Assembly (NCBI GenBank): GCA_944387315.1
Contig: CALXEL010000116.1
Location: 30,537-94,536 of the forward strand
Source of the DNA: an uncultured Clostridia bacterium
GTDB lineage: Bacteria; Bacillota; Clostridia; Oscillospirales; Ruminococcaceae
Length of the DNA stretch: 64,000 bases
Reading direction: 5' to 3'
Shown here: positions 7,731 to 16,572 of the stretch, in pieces
How positions within the stretch are numbered: the first letter of the stretch is position 1
Layout of the letters: each line of letters starts with the position of its first letter
Notes under the pieces: model-generated
What the model was told of the DNA's origin: nothing
Databases searched by the model: none
Seen by the model: only the letters and a program-made list of their open reading frames with translations
Program-made: the position numbers and the translations under genes

Positions 7731-9053
7731 ATGGAATCATACTCATATCTTTTTGATGTGGCACTTATTTTGATTAGTACCAAGCTTTTTGGGATTCTGA
7801 CTAAAAAGATTGATATGCCACAGGTGGTAGGCGCATTGCTTGCCGGTTTAGTGATGGGACCTGCATTTTTAGGAATTATCCACGAAACGGTGTTTGTGGA
7901 TCAAATCGCTGAAATCGGCGTTATTGTTTTGATGTTTACAGCGGGTTTGGAGACCGATATCAAAGAGCTCAAACACTCTGGAAAAGCATCCTTTGTCATC
8001 GCGCTGTGCGGTGTTCTGGTCCCGTTGGCGGGAGGATATTTCCTGTCCTCACTGTTCAATGTCCATGACGAAGCCTTTTTGCAGAATATGTTTATTGGGG
8101 TCATTTTGACCGCTACTTCCGTAAGCATTACAGTGGAAACACTCAAAGAGCTGGGCAAACTTTCCACCCGGTCGGGCAATGCCATTTTAGGTGCTGCTTT
8201 GATTGATGATATTCTGGGTGTAGTAGCGCTGACCTTAATTACCAGCGTAGCGGATTCAGAAGTACACCTATCGGTGGTGCTGATTAAAATTGCCGCGTTT
8301 TTTGCCATCAGTGTTTTTCTGGGCATCTACCTGCATAAGATTTTGGATAAATGGATGGCAGGTTATGGAAGAGACAAAAAGCGCTTTGCGATCATAGCAT
8401 TTGCTTTGTGTCTGTTCTATTCCTATGCGGCCGAGGAATTCTTTGGGGTAGCGGATATTACTGGCGCCTTTATCGCTGGACTGATTCTATCCAATACCAC
8501 TCGGGTTACCTATATTGCTTCCCGCTTTGAGATTGTGGCTTATATGCTTCTTTCCCCGGTCTTTTTCGCCAGCATTGGCCTGAAAGTGGAGCTGCCTGCC
8601 ATGACCGTCTCCATTGTTTTGTTTACTGTTTTGCTTTCGGTAGTGGCCATTATTACCAAGATAATTGGTTGTGGTTTAGGGGCAAAGATTTGCCACTATA
8701 CCAATGAGGAATCTATTCGCATTGGTGTGGGGATGATTTCTCGTGGCGAGGTTGCTCTGATTGTAGCCAACAAGGGTATTTCTACCGGTTTGATGAACCC
8801 GACCTTTTTTGGTCCAGTGGTCATTATGGTAGTGGTTACAACTATCGTGACACCTGTATTACTGAAAGTGGTTTATAAAGGGAAAAAGACAGATTACCAG
8901 GAGTTGGAATACAGCGAATTGGCAGAGCAGTACCAGGAAGTCAAGGACTTCGATGCGGCTGCCCAAACCCTGTTGGATCTGCATACTCAGTTGCGAGATC
9001 AGGATAAATCCAAATATACGAACCAGCAGCAACCTGATCAAGAGCAGAAATAA
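7731..9053 (+). CDS. CPA2 family cation:proton antiporter
   Basis: This 440-residue protein has about 12-13 transmembrane helices and the Na+/H+ exchanger domain over residues 1-385. The paired aspartates of LIDDILG (D159-D160) mark an electrogenic NapA/KefB-like cation/proton antiporter; ISRGEVALI near residue 340 is another conserved family segment. The hydrophilic tail (about 390-440, rich in Q, E and D) lacks a TrkA-N domain, unlike KefB/C. It exchanges Na+ or K+ for protons across the cytoplasmic membrane; the ion cannot be read from sequence. GGGAGG precedes the ATG. It has its own promoter with a palindrome. Confidence 0.9.
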   Translation: MESYSYLFDVALILISTKLFGILTKKIDMPQVVGALLAGLVMGPAFLGIIHETVFVDQIAEIGVIVLMFTAGLETDIKELKHSGKASFVIALCGVLVPLAGGYFLSSLFNVHDEAFLQNMFIGVILTATSVSITVETLKELGKLSTRSGNAILGAALIDDILGVVALTLITSVADSEVHLSVVLIKIAAFFAISVFLGIYLHKILDKWMAGYGRDKKRFAIIAFALCLFYSYAAEEFFGVADITGAFIAGLILSNTTRVTYIASRFEIVAYMLLSPVFFASIGLKVELPAMTVSIVLFTVLLSVVAIITKIIGCGLGAKICHYTNEESIRIGVGMISRGEVALIVANKGISTGLMNPTFFGPVVIMVVVTTIVTPVLLKVVYKGKKTDYQELEYSELAEQYQEVKDFDAAAQTLLDLHTQLRDQDKSKYTNQQQPDQEQK

Positions 9054-9072
9054 AAGTGATTGCCTCATGTCT

Positions 9073-9107
9073 AAAAATACCCAGTTGTTTTACAACTGGG
9101 TATTTTT
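9073..9107 (+). terminator. Antiporter terminator
   Basis: 16-bp perfect stem (AAAAATACCCAGTTGT and its complement) with a TTT loop; the 3' arm ends in TTTTT. It is symmetric and may work both ways. Confidence 0.9.
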
Positions 9108-9310
9108 GATTGGCTTTATAAGTGGATTAAAACATTTATCTATTTAAAGTTTTATCGTTTGAAACATACATATTGCACAATTGTTTTCATATAATTTTGA
9201 AAAATACTTGCAAAATATGAATTGATTTATCACAATTTTAGATGTATACTAAGTGCGTTTTCAAAACATTGACAAACCTCTTTTTACATACTTTCATTAA
9301 TCTTCATAAG
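9108..9310. other. AT-rich spacer, no gene seen
   Basis: About 200 nt of AT-rich sequence between two terminators at the 3' ends of convergent units. No promoter, RNA fold or coding frame could be supported. Confidence 0.5.
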
Positions 9311-9350
9311 CAAAAGAAAAGCGGCCTGTATACAGGCCGCTTTTCTTTTG
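9311..9350. terminator. Perfect 40-bp palindromic terminator after the holin gene
   Basis: CAAAAGAAAAGCGGCCTGTA is followed immediately by its exact reverse complement: 20-bp arms with no spacer. T-rich arm ends make it a bidirectional terminator, placed two bases after the holin stop codon on the minus strand. Confidence 0.85.
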
Positions 9351-9352
9351 CG

Positions 9353-9805
9353 CTATTCTTCTGGTGGGGACGCTTGCTGTTCCAAAGTAATTTTCAGCCG
9401 TTGGGCTATGGCCACCAGAAAAGGGGGAAGGGGTACCTCCAATCTGGCCAGATTTTCCAGAATGGAGATTCCCTCATTGGCAATGAGCCAGAAGGTAACC
9501 AACAGGGCAAAAAACGGTGCCGGATAGGTGAGATCCAACTGCTCCCCCGCTGAGCCAATCACCCAGTCAATCCCCCAGCCTACAGCCACTACAGCCAGAT
9601 AAAATACTTTTTTGGCGATCCCCCACATGCCAATCCGACTGTTGATGACCTGTTCCTTGGCCGCCGCCGCCAAGCCGGTGCCATAGTCCAATACCATGGC
9701 GCCAGCCAGCAGATAGACCGGCATAGCCAATGCGCCCAACAGAGCGGAAATTGCAGTGCTGACCCCTGCCAGCCACAGACATGCTACAGTGCGTTCTGTC
9801 CCCAT
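9353..9805 (-). CDS. Phage holin family protein (TcdE/holin_4 type)
   Basis: This 150-residue protein has three to four hydrophobic segments and the sequence MVLDYGTGLAAAAKE, typical of the toxin-secretion/phage-lysis holin family (TcdE, BhlA-like). Such holins open the cytoplasmic membrane to release an endolysin or large proteins. Here the gene ends a five-gene phage-tail cassette, and no endolysin follows: the next thing is a terminator. It starts 2 nt after the preceding gene. A secretion role is possible, but nothing in view shows it. Confidence 0.85.
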   Translation of the reverse strand: MGTERTVACLWLAGVSTAISALLGALAMPVYLLAGAMVLDYGTGLAAAAKEQVINSRIGMWGIAKKVFYLAVVAVGWGIDWVIGSAGEQLDLTYPAPFFALLVTFWLIANEGISILENLARLEVPLPPFLVAIAQRLKITLEQQASPPEE

Positions 9806-9807
9806 AA

Positions 9808-10236
9808 TCAGTTTGCTTCCTCCCCACTGCTATGGGGTACAGTGCTGTTCTGGGCCACCTGTAATTGTTCCCGCAGAAGGGCAATTTCCGCTGCTTGTTC
9901 CCGCTGCTGTTTTTCCATTGGGGTCAACCTGGCCAGGATCATGGTATAGGACTGCTCCCCGGTGCCGTCCCCAGTTGGAAACGTTTCCTGTTTTACAGCC
10001 AAGCTGTATGGAATTTCGTATTCTGTATGGACACCAGCCAGCTGGCCATCCTGCAAAATTTCAATTTGCTTGAGGGCTGATGGGGTGGAAAAGATTTGAT
10101 ACAACACCCCATAATCGGTGTCCTGAGGGAAAACCAGTTCCAAACAATCCCGGTAGCTGTCCTGTACCATCTGTCTGCGTTTCCAGGCACTGGTCAGGGC
10201 CAGAGGGGAGCAATCGGTAAACTGTACCTGTTTCAT
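9808..10236 (-). CDS. Phage-associated hypothetical protein
   Basis: This 142-residue soluble protein is placed between tail-fibre-like genes and a holin, where phages often carry a small protein with an N-terminal domain and a C-terminal coiled coil. The C-terminal 40 residues (MEKQQREQAAEIALLREQLQ) look coiled-coil. I do not recognise a named domain. The ATG after AAAGGAGG at 9-nt spacing was preferred over a TTG two codons upstream, which sits too close. Confidence 0.65.
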   Translation of the reverse strand: MKQVQFTDCSPLALTSAWKRRQMVQDSYRDCLELVFPQDTDYGVLYQIFSTPSALKQIEILQDGQLAGVHTEYEIPYSLAVKQETFPTGDGTGEQSYTMILARLTPMEKQQREQAAEIALLREQLQVAQNSTVPHSSGEEAN

Positions 10237-10251
10237 AGGCAAAAACCTCCT

Positions 10252-10593
10252 TTAGTACTGAAAGAAAATTTGGCCGTTCTCCATTTGGGACGGTATCTCG
10301 GTTCCCATGGCCAGATTGCGCAGCTGAAAAACGCCATAGTCTGCATTGTTTTGGGCTATGGTTGTTCCCTCCAAACTGCCCCCTGTCCGGGGAAGGGCCG
10401 CGTCGGCCTTTTGGCCCTGCTGGGCAGTGGCTCGGCTGTTCCAATCCTCCCGTTCTGCCTGGGTCAGGTGGATCTCCTGTTGTCCCATGTGGGAGGTCAG
10501 ATTTTGCTGCTGGTTCCCACTTTCCTGGACCAGCTGGTTGACAGTCTGTACCAGCTCCATTGGAGTGGGAGCTGTTGTCAATGGTGTGGACAT
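10252..10593 (-). CDS. Phage tail-fibre-like protein
   Basis: This 113-residue protein has a segment HLTQAEREDWNS (about residues 42-53) of the kind repeated in tail-fibre and receptor-binding proteins of Firmicutes phages, preceded by a Q-rich, probably coiled-coil region. The C-terminus resembles a short fibre attachment segment. It sits between two other tail-type genes on the same strand with gaps of about 15 nt. Likely a structural or adhesin component of a tail tip; the specific role is not known. Confidence 0.6.
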   Translation of the reverse strand: MSTPLTTAPTPMELVQTVNQLVQESGNQQQNLTSHMGQQEIHLTQAEREDWNSRATAQQGQKADAALPRTGGSLEGTTIAQNNADYGVFQLRNLAMGTEIPSQMENGQIFFQY

Positions 10594-10606
10594 AAAGTTC
10601 CCTCCT

Positions 10607-11164
10607 TTAACAGCCGATCAACCGGCCGGTAAAAGCGCCCGGCGCGGTAATAACCGCTTGATTTTGTCCCAGCGAAATGTCACAGAGTACCTGGGAATAG
10701 TTCCCTCCTGACTGTCGCCAAACCAGTCCCCACTGAATGGGCTGGGTGGCAAGGGTTAGCTGCCACCCCTGTTCTGTCTGGGTCCATCCACTGTCCTCTT
10801 GGGTGAAATCTGCTACAAACAGGGCAAAGTCCGTTTGAGTTCCCCCTGGCGCCCGCATGGTCCCATCGGCCTGGATTACCACATTGCCGCCATTTTTTAC
10901 ACCGCCCAACTGGTTGCCGCCAACAGGCAGAATATAGTTGGTCAGGGCCGCCAGCTTTTCTTTTTCGGCCTGGGTAAAATTGTTGTCGGTATGGACATAG
11001 CCGCTGTCAGAGATGTAATTTTGGTCATTGGCCAGCTGGCTGAGCCGGGTGGGGATGGCGGACTGCTCCGCTTTGACGCTATCCAGCTGTCGCAGATTGC
11101 TGTCCAGCCCTTCCAACAGTTCTTCCATCGACTGGCCCAGAGCGATTGCCTTTAACTGTGCCAC
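10607..11164 (-). CDS. Phage tail-fibre-like protein
   Basis: This 185-residue protein has an N-terminal coiled-coil-like region (about 10-50) and the segment GYVHTDNNFTQAEKEKL (about 56-72), a linker motif common in phage tail fibres and collar domains. A glycine- and asparagine-rich beta region follows. It starts 3 nt after the upstream tail gene, implying translational coupling. It could be a receptor-binding component; no enzymatic domain is seen. Confidence 0.65.
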   Translation of the reverse strand: MAQLKAIALGQSMEELLEGLDSNLRQLDSVKAEQSAIPTRLSQLANDQNYISDSGYVHTDNNFTQAEKEKLAALTNYILPVGGNQLGGVKNGGNVVIQADGTMRAPGGTQTDFALFVADFTQEDSGWTQTEQGWQLTLATQPIQWGLVWRQSGGNYSQVLCDISLGQNQAVITAPGAFTGRLIGC

Positions 11165-11167
11165 CTG

Positions 11168-11881
11168 TTATACCCCCTCGATTACAATACGTCCGGCAAA
11201 GGGCTGGTAAGCGTAAACCAAAATGTCCCCATTGGATTGCCGCCGGTACTGGATGGCCACATTCTCAAATCCCAGTTCTGTCTGCCGGGTCAGCTCGATG
11301 ACCGCTCCGCTGATTCCCATCTGGTGCTGTTCCTGTGGGATTGCCAGCTGATACCTGCCCTCCTGTTCTGTAAACTGATCCGGCAGGAAGTCACAGACAT
11401 ACCGCTGTGGAACGGGTGTCTCTCCCTGGCCTTGGGGCAAGACAACACTGGGGCCAATGGCAACTCCCTGGGCGGTCAGCCAGAGCCGGCCGTTTTCCAG
11501 CAGCAGGCCATCGGCTTTTTTGCTCAGCTGTTCCACCAGCTGGCTGTAGATGTCCGGCGTGGGCTCCGCTGGCACCTGGCCCTCCGCCAGCCCGCTGGCC
11601 TCCACTGGAAGTTCCACCAGTTTGGCGGTAATCAGGTCTATGCCAAATACACTGATGGTAAAGCCGGGAGCCTGGATTACCTCAAAGGGTAAAAGACAGC
11701 TGTCCTGTTACAGCAGAACATGAAAAACCTGGTTCTGACCGGTAAAAACAGCGGTTTTTCCCACATCCTCCCAATCGGAGTCAAAGGAGAAGTGGACCAT
11801 GAGATAATTTTTGCTGTCCGCTACAACCGGCTGATAGTCCATTCGGGTCAGCCTCTGTCCCGTCACCCGCAATTCAATCAT
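11168..11881 (-). pseudogene. Phage baseplate/tail protein (BppU-like) interrupted by an in-frame TAA
   Basis: Reading from the ATG after AAGGAGG, 57 codons end at TAA (11708-11710). The same frame continues for 179 more codons with coherent protein sequence (QDSCLLPFEVI..., SVFG, PTPDIYSQL). In intact phage tail proteins of this type that I know, these two halves form one chain, with an acidic residue where the stop lies. A single G-to-T or C-to-T change would create it. It is either a nonsense-mutated pseudogene, a stop-codon readthrough site, or an assembly error. If internal initiation occurs, a GTG at 11617 could start a shorter product, but it has no clear ribosome site. Confidence 0.7.
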
Positions 11882-11983
11882 ACATTCCCTCCTTGTGGTG
11901 CTTTCACCTGTGGCCCACACTGTTTATTGTTGCGGCTGGGGCGCAACTGTTTTTGGGATGAAAAACAGGAGAGGGAAAATCTC

Positions 11984-12012
11984 TTGTAAAGGAGAAAAAA
12001 AGCGATTATAAT
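11984..12012 (+). promoter_or_regulatory. lysA promoter
   Basis: TTGTAA (11984-11989), 17-nt spacer, TATAAT (12007-12012); start site about 28 nt before lysA. Confidence 0.7.
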
Positions 12013-12046
12013 ACCGGTATACAGCAACGAAAGGGGTTTCGGTCCC

Positions 12047-13366
12047 ATGGAAAAAAAGCCGTTTGTAACATTAAAGCAGGTAGAAGAATTGGTGAAAACC
12101 TACCCTACACCTTTTTATCTCTATGATGAAAAAGGAATTCGAGAAACTGCCCGCAGGGTAAAGGAAGCTTTTGGCTGGAATCCGGGATATCGGGAGTATT
12201 TTGCTGTAAAGGCTACGCCGAACCCAGCTATTTTGCAAATCCTCAGGGAGGAGGGCTTTGGCGCCGACTGCTCCTCCTATACCGAACTGCTGTTGGCTGA
12301 CGCGGTGGGATTTAAAAAAGAAGATATTATGTTTTCTTCCAATGTGACCCCTCGGGAGGACTTTGCGTTGGCCCGCCGGCTGGGTGCGGTGATCAATCTG
12401 GATGACATCAGTCACATTGATTTTCTAAATGAGATTGCCGGGATTCCCGAAACCATCTGCTGCCGCTATAATCCAGGCGGTTCCTTTACAATCCACAACG
12501 AAATTATGGATACCCCCGGGGAAGCCAAGTATGGATTCACCAGGGAGCAGTTGACCCAGGGATTTCGACGGCTGAGAGAGCTGGGTGCCAAGCGGTTTGG
12601 CCTCCACGCCTTTCTGGCCAGCAATACGGTGGAAAACGGGTATTATCCCAAATTGGCGGGGATTCTGTTTCAAACAGCGGTGGAGCTGGCTCAGGAGACC
12701 GGTATTCGTCCCGAGTTTATCAACCTGTCAGGCGGCGTGGGGATTCCTTACCGTCCCGATCAGCAGCCCAATGATATTTATCGGATTGGGGAAGGGGTCC
12801 ACAAGGCCTTTGAGGAGATTTTGGTTCCTGCCGGCCTGGGAGATGTGGCCATTTACACCGAGATGGGACGATTTATTACAGGGCCCTATGGCTGTCTGAT
12901 TTCCAAGGTGATCCATGAAAAGAAAACCTATCGGGACTATCTGGGACTGGATGCCTGCGCGGCCAATTTGATGCGTCCAGCCATGTATGGGGCCTACCAT
13001 CACATTACGGTACTGGGGAAAGAAAATGCCCCCTGTGATCACATGTACGATGTAACAGGGGGACTGTGCGAAAACAACGATAAGTTTGCCATAAACCGGA
13101 TGCTGCCCGAAACCCAGGTGGGGGACTATGTGGTGATCCACGACGCTGGGGCCCATGGCTTTTCTATGGGGTATAACTACAACGGCAAGCTGCGGTCCGC
13201 TGAGGTGTTGTGGAGAGAGGATGGCTCTGCCCAGCTCATTCGCCGGGCGGAGACCCCTATGGATTATTTTGCTACCTTCGATTTTACTGGCCTGTTTTCC
13301 CAGGAAAAAGGAAAGCGTTTTATTCTCTCCGACCAGGAGTTGGAGGCTGCCGCCAGCAAAAAATAG
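12047..13366 (+). CDS. lysA: Diaminopimelate decarboxylase
   Basis: This 439-residue fold-type III PLP enzyme carries the PLP lysine in YFAVKATPNP (K55) and LCENNDKFA (about residue 340), equivalent to the conserved C-E motif of the dimer active site. It decarboxylates meso-diaminopimelate to L-lysine in the cytoplasm, the last step of lysine biosynthesis, competing with use of diaminopimelate for peptidoglycan. It is monocistronic with its own promoter and terminator. The related arginine/ornithine and carboxynorspermidine decarboxylases are less likely given the overall match to LysA. Confidence 0.88.
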   Translation: MEKKPFVTLKQVEELVKTYPTPFYLYDEKGIRETARRVKEAFGWNPGYREYFAVKATPNPAILQILREEGFGADCSSYTELLLADAVGFKKEDIMFSSNVTPREDFALARRLGAVINLDDISHIDFLNEIAGIPETICCRYNPGGSFTIHNEIMDTPGEAKYGFTREQLTQGFRRLRELGAKRFGLHAFLASNTVENGYYPKLAGILFQTAVELAQETGIRPEFINLSGGVGIPYRPDQQPNDIYRIGEGVHKAFEEILVPAGLGDVAIYTEMGRFITGPYGCLISKVIHEKKTYRDYLGLDACAANLMRPAMYGAYHHITVLGKENAPCDHMYDVTGGLCENNDKFAINRMLPETQVGDYVVIHDAGAHGFSMGYNYNGKLRSAEVLWREDGSAQLIRRAETPMDYFATFDFTGLFSQEKGKRFILSDQELEAAASKK

Positions 13367-13387
13367 CGGGGAAGCAGTTCCCTTTAA

Positions 13388-13414
13388 AAAGCCCGGTAAT
13401 CCCGGGCTTTTTGT
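13388..13414 (+). terminator. lysA terminator
   Basis: Stem AAAGCCCGG/CCGGGCTTT with a short loop followed by TTG, about 20 nt past the lysA stop. Confidence 0.85.
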
Positions 13415-13593
13415 GTGGCGGATCATGAAAGAAGACGCCTTCTGCCTTCAAAGAGCCGGAATGAGAGAGCATGTTTTGATGGGATGGGTCATATGGTAAA
13501 GCAAAGGTTTTTTCTGTTTTTTGTGGCAAATAGTGGTATAATAACCAGAAGGGCACAGGAATAGGTACTGGCCCGCAAGAAGGAAGGTATGCT

Positions 13594-14235
13594 ATGTCCG
13601 CGTTTCTTATTAAGCTCATCGCCATTGTGGCTATGACCATCGACCATCTGGGAGCCACCCTGATCCCATTGGAGTCCTTTCGGATTATTGGGCGCATTAC
13701 CATGCCCATTATGTGTTACTTTATTGGGGAGGGCTATCGGCACACCCATGATGTAAAAAAATATTTGGCCCGGCTATTTATTTTCGCTATCCTTTCTGAG
13801 ATCCCCTTTGATCTGGCTATGAATGGGGGGCAGTTGTTTTATCCTTACAGTCAGAATGTTTTCTTTACCCTCTTTTTGGGGCTGTTGGGTATCTATCTCT
13901 TTGAAAAATACCGGCAGGGCATTGGTGGAGTGGCCATTGTGCTGTGTGGAGCGGCTGCCAGCTTCCTGCATACCGACTATGGGTTTTATGGAGTGCTGCT
14001 GATTGCAGGGCTCTATCTGTGGGGAGAGAGTACCCGAGGGCTGTTCCTGGTTCTGGTGGGGCTCAATCTGCTGTTCTATTTGGGTACCGTTCAGATGTAT
14101 TCCGCTTTTGCTTTTCTTCCGCTGGCCCTGTACAGTGGGGAGCGGGGCCCCAGTCTCAAATATCTCTTTTATGTCTATTATCCCCTTCACCTCCTGGTCC
14201 TCTTTGGTTTGCAGCGGGCAGTGGGGCTCTTGTGA
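13594..14235 (+). CDS. TraX family membrane protein
   Basis: This 213-residue protein has about seven transmembrane segments and the family hallmark near the N-terminus: KLIAIVAMTIDHLGA, then a GRITMPIMCYFIGEGYRHT segment. TraX of the F plasmid acetylates pilin, but chromosomal Firmicutes members have no conjugation context and their substrate is unknown; an acyltransferase-like role at the membrane is a family-level guess. AGAAGGAAGG precedes the ATG. A TATAAT lies at 13537-13542 with a poor -35. Confidence 0.85.
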   Translation: MSAFLIKLIAIVAMTIDHLGATLIPLESFRIIGRITMPIMCYFIGEGYRHTHDVKKYLARLFIFAILSEIPFDLAMNGGQLFYPYSQNVFFTLFLGLLGIYLFEKYRQGIGGVAIVLCGAAASFLHTDYGFYGVLLIAGLYLWGESTRGLFLVLVGLNLLFYLGTVQMYSAFAFLPLALYSGERGPSLKYLFYVYYPLHLLVLFGLQRAVGLL

Positions 14236-14238
14236 TAG

Positions 14239-14273
14239 AATAAAGGCGGGGAGCATTGCTCCCCGCCTTTATT
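14239..14273. terminator. Bidirectional terminator between traX-like and HD genes
   Basis: Perfect 17-bp arms (AATAAAGGCGGGGAGCA and complement) around a single T. It serves two convergent genes. Confidence 0.9.
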
Positions 14274-14280
14274 CTCTATA

Positions 14281-14856
14281 TTAAGCAATGGTTTCCAGTC
14301 CGATTTTCTCACAAACTGGTTTTAACGCCTCAATGGTCTCCGCAATTACCTGGTCCAGCTCCATGCCCATCATTTCGCATCCTCCGCGGATGAGATCACG
14401 ATTTACTTTGGCGGCAAAACGGGCATCTTTAAATTTTTTCTTAACCGATTTTACCTCCATGTCCATGACGCTTTTGGAGGGGCGCATCAGGGCACAGGCT
14501 GTAATAAATCCAGTGAGTTCGTCCACTGTGTAGATAACCTTTTCCATAAAAAGCTCCGGCTTTACATCGGTGCACAAGCCATAGCCATGGCTGAGTACCG
14601 CCCGGATAAAGGCGTCGTCAAATCCGGCTTCCTTTAAAAATTCCGGAGTCTTTTGGCAATGCTGCTCAGGATACTGCTCATAGTCCAGATCGTGGAGCAG
14701 GCCCACCATGCCCCAGTATTCCTCATCCTCCCCTTTCAGTTTGGCAAAGTGCCGCATAGCAGCCTCAACGGCATAGGCGTGCCGCAGCAGGGAGTCGGTT
14801 TTGGTGTGCTCCTTTAACAGTTCCAGAGCCTGTTCATATGTAATAGGCAGTGACAT
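14281..14856 (-). CDS. HD-domain phosphohydrolase
   Basis: This 191-residue HD-superfamily protein shows H26, then HD in GLLHDLDYE (H55-D56) and a following SHGYG histidine (about residue 90), the metal ligands of the HDIG fold. These proteins are metal-dependent phosphohydrolases, often of nucleotides, and this short class is annotated only as HD-domain hydrolases in Clostridia. The natural substrate is unknown. GGGAGG lies 9 nt before the ATG. Confidence 0.82.
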   Translation of the reverse strand: MSLPITYEQALELLKEHTKTDSLLRHAYAVEAAMRHFAKLKGEDEEYWGMVGLLHDLDYEQYPEQHCQKTPEFLKEAGFDDAFIRAVLSHGYGLCTDVKPELFMEKVIYTVDELTGFITACALMRPSKSVMDMEVKSVKKKFKDARFAAKVNRDLIRGGCEMMGMELDQVIAETIEALKPVCEKIGLETIA

Positions 14857-14937
14857 TTGGTATAACCTCCCACGAAAATATCATTTATCAGTATCTTATC
14901 ACTTGTAAAATTCCTTTTCAACCATACATCTGTCTGA

Positions 14938-16150
14938 TTAAATATTTTCTGGTAAAATCTTGTTGGCCAGAGCCCCCACCAGTACCGCTACAAACAGGCC
15001 GGAAAACTGGATGCCAAACAGTGAGATTCCCGAGGACATGCCCAGTCCGAATACTAAGATCAGCGCCACAATAATCAGGTTCCGGCTGTGGGTAAAGTCC
15101 AGATTGGCTTCTGCCAGGGTGCGCATACCCACTGCTGCAATCATACCAAACAGCATGATTTCCATGCCGCCCTTTACACAGTTGGGAATGGTAGAAATTA
15201 CAGCGCCAAATTTGCCAATGGTCCCTAAGATGATGGCGAATACAGCAGCCAGCTTAATGACTCCGATGTCATAGACTTTGGTCACAGCCAGTACGCCGGT
15301 ATTTTCTGAATAGGTAGTGTTGGCTGGCCCTCCTGCCAGGCCGGCCAGCAGGGTGGCAATACCGTCTCCCAACAGGGTGCGGTGCAGGCCGGGATCTTTA
15401 AAAAAGTCTTTCCCCACTACAGTGCCGTTGGTGGTGATATCCCCAATGTGTTCCATGAAGGTGACAAAAGCGATGGGGGCAATGGCCAAAATGGCGGTGA
15501 GGTCGAATTTGGGCAGGGTAAAGAAGCTGCCATCCAACTTCCAAAGGGGATTGATAATGGGGGCCTGGGCGATGACCGACAGGTCGATGAGGCCAGGACA
15601 GATGCCGGTGAGGCTGGCGATTAGAGCCACCAGATACCCGGAGAGCAGCCCGATCAATATGGGCACCAGTTTAAAAAATCCCTTGGCGAATACCGATATA
15701 CCGATAACTACTGCCAAAACAAAGATAGCGATGGGCCAGTTGGTGGAGGCGTCGCTGATCCCGTTGGGGGAGAGGGAAACGCCGATTACCACAATCACCG
15801 GCCCGGTGACCACTGGAGGGAAAAATTGCCGGACCTTTTCACTACCAACAGCGGCCACCAGCAGGGATAGGGCTACATAGACCAATCCGGCAAAGATGAT
15901 GCCGCCCTGAGCATAGGGGATTCCCATAGTGGATACAACCATTTGCGTAGCGGTGACAAAGGCGAAGCTGGAGCCTAAAAATACTGGCACCTTATTGCCG
16001 GTGATCCAGTGAAATACCAAGGTTCCCACACCGGCAGTAATCAAGGTGACCGAGGGGGTTAAGCCCTACGATGGTAGGGACTAGAATGGTCGCTCCAAAC
16101 ATGGCGAACAGATGTTGAAAGCCCAACAAAATTTTCTTGCTATTTGTCAC
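14938..16150 (-). pseudogene. uraA: NCS2 uracil/xanthine permease with a +1 frameshift
   Basis: From the GTG, the first 32 codons encode the normal UraA N-terminus ([21 protein letters not shown]). The frame then breaks at a run of five G on the plus strand (16054-16058). Dropping one base restores [11 protein letters not shown] and a 403-residue protein with the NCS2 pattern: FGATILVP, the ALIGDGIATLLAGLAGGPANTTYSENTG-type core near residue 285 (GDG...GGPANT) and 12-14 membrane spans. UraA imports uracil with protons. The break may be a real inactivation, a slippery tract, or a sequence error. A TTG restart just after it would lack the first helix. Confidence 0.85.
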
Positions 16151-16203
16151 ACAAATCCCTTCCTTTTCAAAAAAACACTAAATATACAGGGCTGAAAGAT
16201 GGC

Positions 16204-16240
16204 AAAAAAACAGCAGCGTTCCCTTGTGAGAGCTGCTCTC
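16204..16240 (-). promoter_or_regulatory. Attenuator-like terminator in the uraA leader
   Basis: On the minus strand AGCAGC pairs with GCTGCT around a 14-nt loop, followed by seven U, all between promoter and start codon. An overlapping element, GAGAGC-A-GCTCTC, uses the same AGCAGC arm and could form a competing fold. This is the layout of pyrimidine-responsive attenuation (for example PyrR), but a PyrR binding loop was not clearly recognised. Confidence 0.6.
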
Positions 16241-16293
16241 TGTCAATGCCGCGAAATAGACAGTTTTCGCCACTTTTAGCTTCTTTCTTTGGT

Positions 16294-16322
16294 ATTTTAC
16301 TATAGCTGATATGAAAAGTAAA
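16294..16322 (-). promoter_or_regulatory. uraA promoter
   Basis: Minus-strand TTTACT (16317-16322), 17-nt spacer, TAAAAT (16294-16299), giving a leader of about 135 nt. Confidence 0.55.
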
Positions 16323-16572
16323 GGACAGTAGAGCATGACAGGGTTCCATGAAAGTAACTGTTTTTTCGGCTATTTTGACGAATTTTACCAGTTGAATCCT
16401 TCCCATGGTGCAAAAAGCAAATTTCTATGGTATGATGAATACAATATATCTTGATGAAGAGTTTTTCCATGGCCAGAGGTTCTTTATGGTTACAAGGCGC
16501 CAAGGGCCATTTCCATTACCCCATACATTTGGGGTGTGGGGAAGCGCTCTTTCTTTATTTGGAGGGGAAAGC

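Noticed and set aside
11168..11617. Treating the 149-codon GTG frame as a separate phage gene
   Set aside because: It has no ribosome binding site at its GTG and continues upstream in the same frame to a TAA that interrupts a single ancestral protein.
14938..16044. A 368-codon TTG-started uracil permease as an intact gene
   Set aside because: The first 32 residues of UraA lie upstream in another frame; the break is a one-base insertion in a homopolymer.
16167..16406. A 79-codon frame overlapping the uraA leader
   Set aside because: It lies across the promoter and terminator hairpin with no ribosome binding site.
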